Source: Flavobacteriales bacterium UBA5081 (GTDB lineage: Bacteria > Bacteroidota > Bacteroidia > Flavobacteriales_E > Vicingaceae). From it: 18,580 nucleotides of DNA. Both the position numbers and the translations under genes were made by a program. A model generated the notes under the pieces. The model was not told where the DNA came from. It did not search any database and worked only from the letters and a program-made list of their open reading frames with translations. The stretch lies in contig DIAJ01000011.1 of the NCBI GenBank assembly GCA_002415785.1, positions 34,740 through 53,319 on the forward strand, in the 5' to 3' direction. Positions 15,386-18,580 of this stretch are shown here, in pieces; the stretch's first letter is position 1; the number at the start of each line of letters is the position of its first letter.

Positions 15386-15682
15386 ATGAGTTTATTTCCT
15401 GAATTTACTAGAGGGATTTTCTGGGATACCAACTACAATGACTTGAAAATTGGCAAACACGATTTGTACATAATTGAAAGAGTATTGGATTACGGGCAGC
15501 AATCAGACTGGGAGTTATTGCAAAAACTATATACAAAAGAAGAGATTATTAAGTACGCAACTCAAAGTCGAAATCTAAAACCTAAAACAGTTTCTTTTTT
15601 ATCAGTCATTTATAATATTCCCCAAAATCAATTTAGATGTTACACAGAGAGACAGTCTCAGAAAATACATTTCGATTATTAG
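15386..15682 (+). CDS. Small protein paired with an AbiEii-type toxin (putative antitoxin, DUF6922-like)
   Basis: A 98-residue protein that ends 46 bp inside the next gene, an arrangement usual for toxin-antitoxin pairs. The visible pattern is FWDTNYNDLKIGKHDLYIIERVLDYG (12-37), then WELLQKLYTKEEIIKY, SRNLKPKTVSFLSVIY and IPQNQFRCY. From memory this matches short proteins found before AbiEii nucleotidyltransferases in Bacteroidota. It predicts as mostly helical with no winged-helix like AbiEi. It should act in the cytosol to neutralise the partner. The antitoxin role is inferred from gene order and overlap. Confidence 0.72.
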   Translation: MSLFPEFTRGIFWDTNYNDLKIGKHDLYIIERVLDYGQQSDWELLQKLYTKEEIIKYATQSRNLKPKTVSFLSVIYNIPQNQFRCYTERQSQKIHFDY

Positions 15683-16188
15683 AAGAGATTGCTAAACATA
15701 ATGCAGCTAGCAAGTTGGCACTGGCAGGAGGGACTGCTCTTTCACTTCAAATTGGACATCGCATATCATACGATCTTGATTTTTTTGGACAATTCAATGA
15801 AAGTGAATTGAAAGTTGATTTGCTTTCCAAGTATAATTATCAAGAATTTTTTTCTTCTGAAAATATTTTGACCATTTTGATAGAAGGGATTAAGTTATAT
15901 TCTTTGCAAGATATAGCCGCAATGAAATTAGAAGCAATTAAAGGAAGGGGAAGAAAGAGAGATTTTTATGACCTCTATCACTTACTAAGTGTTTTTAGTT
16001 TGTCGAAAATGATTGAATTTAATACAGCAAAGTTTAAAAGTTCAAATGAATTTCTTATCAAAAAAAGTTTGACTTATTTTAATGATGCTGAAAACGATCC
16101 TGAAGTTGTAGTCTCTGATTTTATGAAACATGTTGACTGGGGTACTGTTAAAAGAAGAATTGAGAATGAAGTGGTTCTTTTGTCTTAA
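15637..16188 (+). CDS. AbiEii/AbiGii-family nucleotidyltransferase toxin, internally shortened
   Basis: A 183-residue nucleotidyltransferase-fold protein; relatives act as toxins or abortive-infection effectors that transfer nucleotides. Visible motifs are LAGGTALSLQ (28-37), the metal-binding pair in SYDLDFF (Asp46, Asp48), DIAAMKLEAI with Lys97, and RGRKRDFYDLYHLL (104-117) with Asp109 and Asp112. The C-terminal KSLTYFNDAENDPE is also typical. Between IEGIK (82-86) and SLQDIAAMK (89-97), members I know carry roughly 20 more residues (a strand with a conserved VDF and a proline-rich turn ending in EGIR); here they are absent in frame. The protein may be an inactive relic or a compact variant. 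It ends 17 bp from the convergent TRIC gene. Confidence 0.85.
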   Translation: MLHRETVSENTFRLLEEIAKHNAASKLALAGGTALSLQIGHRISYDLDFFGQFNESELKVDLLSKYNYQEFFSSENILTILIEGIKLYSLQDIAAMKLEAIKGRGRKRDFYDLYHLLSVFSLSKMIEFNTAKFKSSNEFLIKKSLTYFNDAENDPEVVVSDFMKHVDWGTVKRRIENEVVLLS

Positions 16189-16205
16189 GTCTAAATTTTA
16201 TAACA

Positions 16206-16865
16206 CTATGATTTCTTAAACGGAAATTTCTTTTGATCATCTATGCCCGATAAGCCAATTTTGTATCTGATGGCGAGTATTCGCACCATGATAATGGTGA
16301 AAATGGTAATCATGGCATTTAGCTCAAAATTTAAGCCCAAACCTTGTAGCCAAATGAAAATGATGCCACCAAAAATACAGGCGAGAGCATAAATCTCTTT
16401 TCTGAAAATAAGCGGAATCTCATTGATGAGCATATCTCGGATTACACCGCCCATGGTTGCCGAAAACATGCCCATAATAATGGCAATAATGGGTTCAACT
16501 TCGAAGATGAGTGCTTTTTTTAAGCCTAAAATGGTGAAAACAGCAATTCCAATGGTATCAAATAAGAAGAGCGTTTTTCGTAGTTTGCGCACTTGTTTCT
16601 GAAAGAGAAAAGTAATGCCTACGCCCAAACTAATGACTAAAAGGTAATCTACGTTTTGCATCCAACCTACCGGGCTTTCACCCAGCAGTAAATCACGAAT
16701 AGTACCGCCACCCAAAGCCGTTACCGAAGCAATGAAAGCAGCACCAAATAAATCCAGTTTTTTATTGGCAGCCGCCATGGATCCACTAATGGCAAATACC
16801 AAGGTGCCAATTAAATCCAGGTAAAACAGTAAGCTGTCGATGTTAGCCCAACCCAATGCATTCAT
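16206..16865 (-). CDS. Trimeric intracellular cation (TRIC) channel family / UPF0126 membrane protein
   Basis: A 219-residue inner-membrane protein with about seven hydrophobic segments built as two related halves. The first half has DLIGTLVFAISGSMAA (17-32) and GGGTIRDLLLG (52-62); the second has DTIGIAVFTILGLKKA (103-118) and GGVIRDMLINEIPLIF (139-154). The repeated G-G-x-I-R-D motif is the family hallmark, and the length is typical. Prokaryotic TRIC proteins are homotrimeric potassium-permeable channels; other UPF0126 members remain uncharacterised, and an amino-acid transport role has been suggested for some. The gene is alone on its strand between the toxin module (convergent, 17 bp) and an XRE regulator 104 bp upstream. 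No promoter box could be recognised. Confidence 0.92.
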   Translation of the reverse strand: MNALGWANIDSLLFYLDLIGTLVFAISGSMAAANKKLDLFGAAFIASVTALGGGTIRDLLLGESPVGWMQNVDYLLVISLGVGITFLFQKQVRKLRKTLFLFDTIGIAVFTILGLKKALIFEVEPIIAIIMGMFSATMGGVIRDMLINEIPLIFRKEIYALACIFGGIIFIWLQGLGLNFELNAMITIFTIIMVRILAIRYKIGLSGIDDQKKFPFKKS

Positions 16866-16969
16866 GCTGCGAAGTTATATTTTTTATATTTATACTTCTT
16901 GGGTGACTAGTATTGATTTACTTACAGCCTATAGAGCTAGATTGTTTATAAAATGATTGATGAAAGATT

Positions 16970-17338
16970 TTACTTTTTGCCTTTTAATTGTTCGATTTCT
17001 TTTTCCAAGCGATTAATGTAGCGTTCAGTTAGCTCTTTGTTATCGTGGTAAATGTTTTGAATTAATTTATTTGCAGAATGATCTCTAAATTCTTGATTGT
17101 ATATTTTGTGTGTTGAGAAACCAAATAGTTCTGCAATTTCAACCTCCAGCACTTCGCAAATTTCAAGCAATCTTTTGAGCGACAATTTAGTAGTCTGGCT
17201 TTCAATTTTGTGGTATGCTGCGGGGCTTAAACCTAGCTCCAGCGCCATGTTTTCATACGTCCATCCTTTCTTTTTTCGTCTTTGAATGATATTTTCAATT
17301 ACTTGATCAATGATGTCTTGAATGTTGTTTTCTGTCAT
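16970..17338 (-). CDS. XRE-family transcriptional regulator (HTH_3) with C-terminal coiled coil
   Basis: A 122-residue DNA-binding protein. The Cro/C1-type HTH covers about residues 16-72 (IIQRRKKKGWTYENMALEL, then LSPAAYHKIESQTTKLSLKRL and ICEVLEVEIAELF). A charged helix at 100-121 (KELTERYINRLEKEIEQLKG) has heptad spacing and may form a dimer coiled coil. Small regulators of this shape are common in Bacteroidota and are often found alone; no toxin partner overlaps it. It diverges from the secreted-protein gene at 17541 across 202 bp and may regulate it or itself; the palindrome TCTTAAGA (17407-17414) is one weak candidate site. Its target is unknown. Confidence 0.9.
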   Translation of the reverse strand: MTENNIQDIIDQVIENIIQRRKKKGWTYENMALELGLSPAAYHKIESQTTKLSLKRLLEICEVLEVEIAELFGFSTHKIYNQEFRDHSANKLIQNIYHDNKELTERYINRLEKEIEQLKGKK

Positions 17339-17358
17339 GAAAGTAAATTTATTTTTCC

Positions 17359-17366
17359 CAAAAGTA
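17359..17366 (-). promoter_or_regulatory. Candidate -7 box for the XRE regulator
   Basis: The minus strand reads TACTTTTG, an exact TAnnTTTG match 20 bp before the start codon, predicting a short leader of about 14 nt. No clear -33 element is seen. Confidence 0.4.
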
Positions 17367-17540
17367 GATATTTATTCATAAAACGACATGACTTTCTGTT
17401 AAATTCTCTTAAGATTTGCAAAGTATTGGGAAACAATTAAAAAGAAAGTTCAGATTGCAAGTGATGGAAGGCTTGAGTCTACTACAGTTTTATTGTTTTT
17501 CAGCTAACAATTTATTTAAATACTAACTAAAATTTTCACC

Positions 17541-18580
17541 ATGAAAAAATTACCATTTTTTATTCAAAAAAGCTTTATTGTTTTACTAATTGCATTGCCT
17601 TTGCTTTCTATGGCTCAATTTACAGCCAATGCAGCAGGAGCGCCGGATGAGCCAATTCCGGAACCCGGAATAGAGGGGGCTAGTTGTGAAACGGCTGTAA
17701 ATATAGTTATTAATGAACCTTTTGAATATACTTTTGAAGAGGGTCAAGAAGAGATGTATTTTACATTAAATTCGGATAGCAACGCATTGTTTTTAAGTAT
17801 ACTTGAAGACAATTCTATAGTGAATGTAAGTGAGATAAGCGCATATGAGTTAATTGACTGTAATGATTTAACCTTAGTTTATAATGAAGTTGTCGAAAAT
17901 GATAGCTTTGATGTCAAATATTATGGAATTGACGGGTTAAATAAAAATAGTAGTTACTTATTTCGTTTGTTCAGAGACCCTAATGAGCAAGAATTAACAA
18001 ATGTAACATTTAGTATACTAATGCAAGAACCAATTATAACACCCTGTCCTTCCGCGTATAGTACGAATTGCTCAGGTTTTATTAATCTTGTTCCTAATGG
18101 AGGGTTCAATTATTTTTCTTGGTATCATTCCAGTTGGGATGATAAGCCATTTTACAATCTTTTTCATTATAATTACATCTGCGATTGGAGAGATGGTGGA
18201 GGATCACCTGACTTGGTTTTTAAATATGATAAAACTTATGCTCATATGTGGTCGCAGGGTATAAACTACGAAAGTATAGTTACTACATCCAACTTTAACA
18301 TAGGCGCAGGGGATTACATGTTTTCTGTTGACCTAGCTGCTCATCATAGCTCATCAGTTAGTATGCCCGATGGTGTGCGTCTTATATTAAAAAACACTGT
18401 AACACAGGTAGAAAATACTGTAGTTGACATACCTGCGAGTCAATTTCAACGAACAACTCCAAATTCAATGAATTTTAAATTAACTACAGCATGCTTTAAT
18501 ATAACGCAAAGTTATAATAGGTTAATATTTAGACCATATAATAATATTGGAAATAGTGGATCAAGATCAAAAGTTGTGTG
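17541..18580 (+). CDS. Secreted surface protein, N-terminal part (cut by window edge), likely type IX secretion substrate
   Basis: An open frame from ATG 17541 to the window end, 346 codons with no stop. The signal peptide MKKLPFFIQKSFIVLLIALP continues to LLSMA with likely cleavage before Gln26. A first beta-rich domain (about 48-160; GASCETAVNIVINEPFEYTF, then EEMYFTLNSDSNALFLSI) has the look of a PPC-like prepeptidase C-terminal domain. A second region begins near CPSAYSTNCSGFINLVPNGG (about 174-193) and contains CDWRDGGGSPDLVF and AHMWSQG, a pattern I associate with large Bacteroidota surface proteins. The type IX sorting domain would be at the missing C-terminus, so that assignment is unproven. 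Codon use and frame are uninterrupted. Confidence 0.82.
   Translation, partial: MKKLPFFIQKSFIVLLIALPLLSMAQFTANAAGAPDEPIPEPGIEGASCETAVNIVINEPFEYTFEEGQEEMYFTLNSDSNALFLSILEDNSIVNVSEISAYELIDCNDLTLVYNEVVENDSFDVKYYGIDGLNKNSSYLFRLFRDPNEQELTNVTFSILMQEPIITPCPSAYSTNCSGFINLVPNGGFNYFSWYHSSWDDKPFYNLFHYNYICDWRDGGGSPDLVFKYDKTYAHMWSQGINYESIVTTSNFNIGAGDYMFSVDLAAHHSSSVSMPDGVRLILKNTVTQVENTVVDIPASQFQRTTPNSMNFKLTTACFNITQSYNRLIFRPYNNIGNSGSRSKVV

Noticed and set aside
17464..17526. Twenty-codon open frame before the secreted-protein gene
   Set aside because: It is too short, has no promoter box at a fitting distance, and reads as intergenic sequence.

Overview
The window is AT-rich chromosomal DNA from a member of the Bacteroidota, most likely a flavobacterial or related marine lineage. 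This rests on several signs. The promoter -7 boxes have the Bacteroidota form TAnnTTTG, and start codons lack Shine-Dalgarno sequences. The family members are ones usual in this phylum: a very large alpha-2-macroglobulin lipoprotein, a YpdA-like reductase, a tandem-UspA protein and a secreted protein of the type IX secretion style. No rRNA, tRNA, transposase or CRISPR array is visible. Species cannot be named from the sequence alone.

Left part (1-5522). After a repeat-bearing non-coding edge comes a minus-strand run read as decarboxylase, then sodium:solute symporter, then HAD phosphatase (gaps of 6 and 28 bp). Divergent from the decarboxylase, behind a good Bacteroidota promoter, is a cysteine dioxygenase with all its catalytic residues. 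Dioxygenase and decarboxylase together would turn cysteine into cysteine sulfinate and then hypotaurine; the symporter may move a substrate or product. A YpdA-like FAD/NADPH oxidoreductase ends 1 bp from the dioxygenase in tail-to-tail orientation.

Middle part (5675-9087). A two-domain universal stress protein ends in a textbook intrinsic terminator. Directly behind it is a restriction-modification locus: a C5-cytosine methyltransferase with a MerR/excisionase-like helix-turn-helix at its N-terminus, and a convergent gene overlapping it by 41 bp that looks like the cognate PD-(D/E)xK endonuclease. The methyltransferase start codon is preceded by exact direct repeats of TTGTGTWAT at 10-bp phase (6546, 6566, 6576, plus a degenerate copy in between). 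These cover the promoter and touch the ATG, and look like an autoregulatory operator read by the enzyme's own HTH. This is the most striking unexplained structure in the window. A small lipoprotein gene lies just upstream of the endonuclease.

Right part (9289-18580). A 1984-residue alpha-2-macroglobulin-family lipoprotein has lost its thioester cysteine (Ser-Ser-Asp-Gln at the CxEQ site). Divergent from it is an overlapping two-gene AbiEii-type nucleotidyltransferase toxin module whose toxin appears about 20 residues short in the middle. Then come a TRIC/UPF0126-family membrane protein, an XRE-type regulator, and the first 346 codons of a secreted protein that runs off the right edge.
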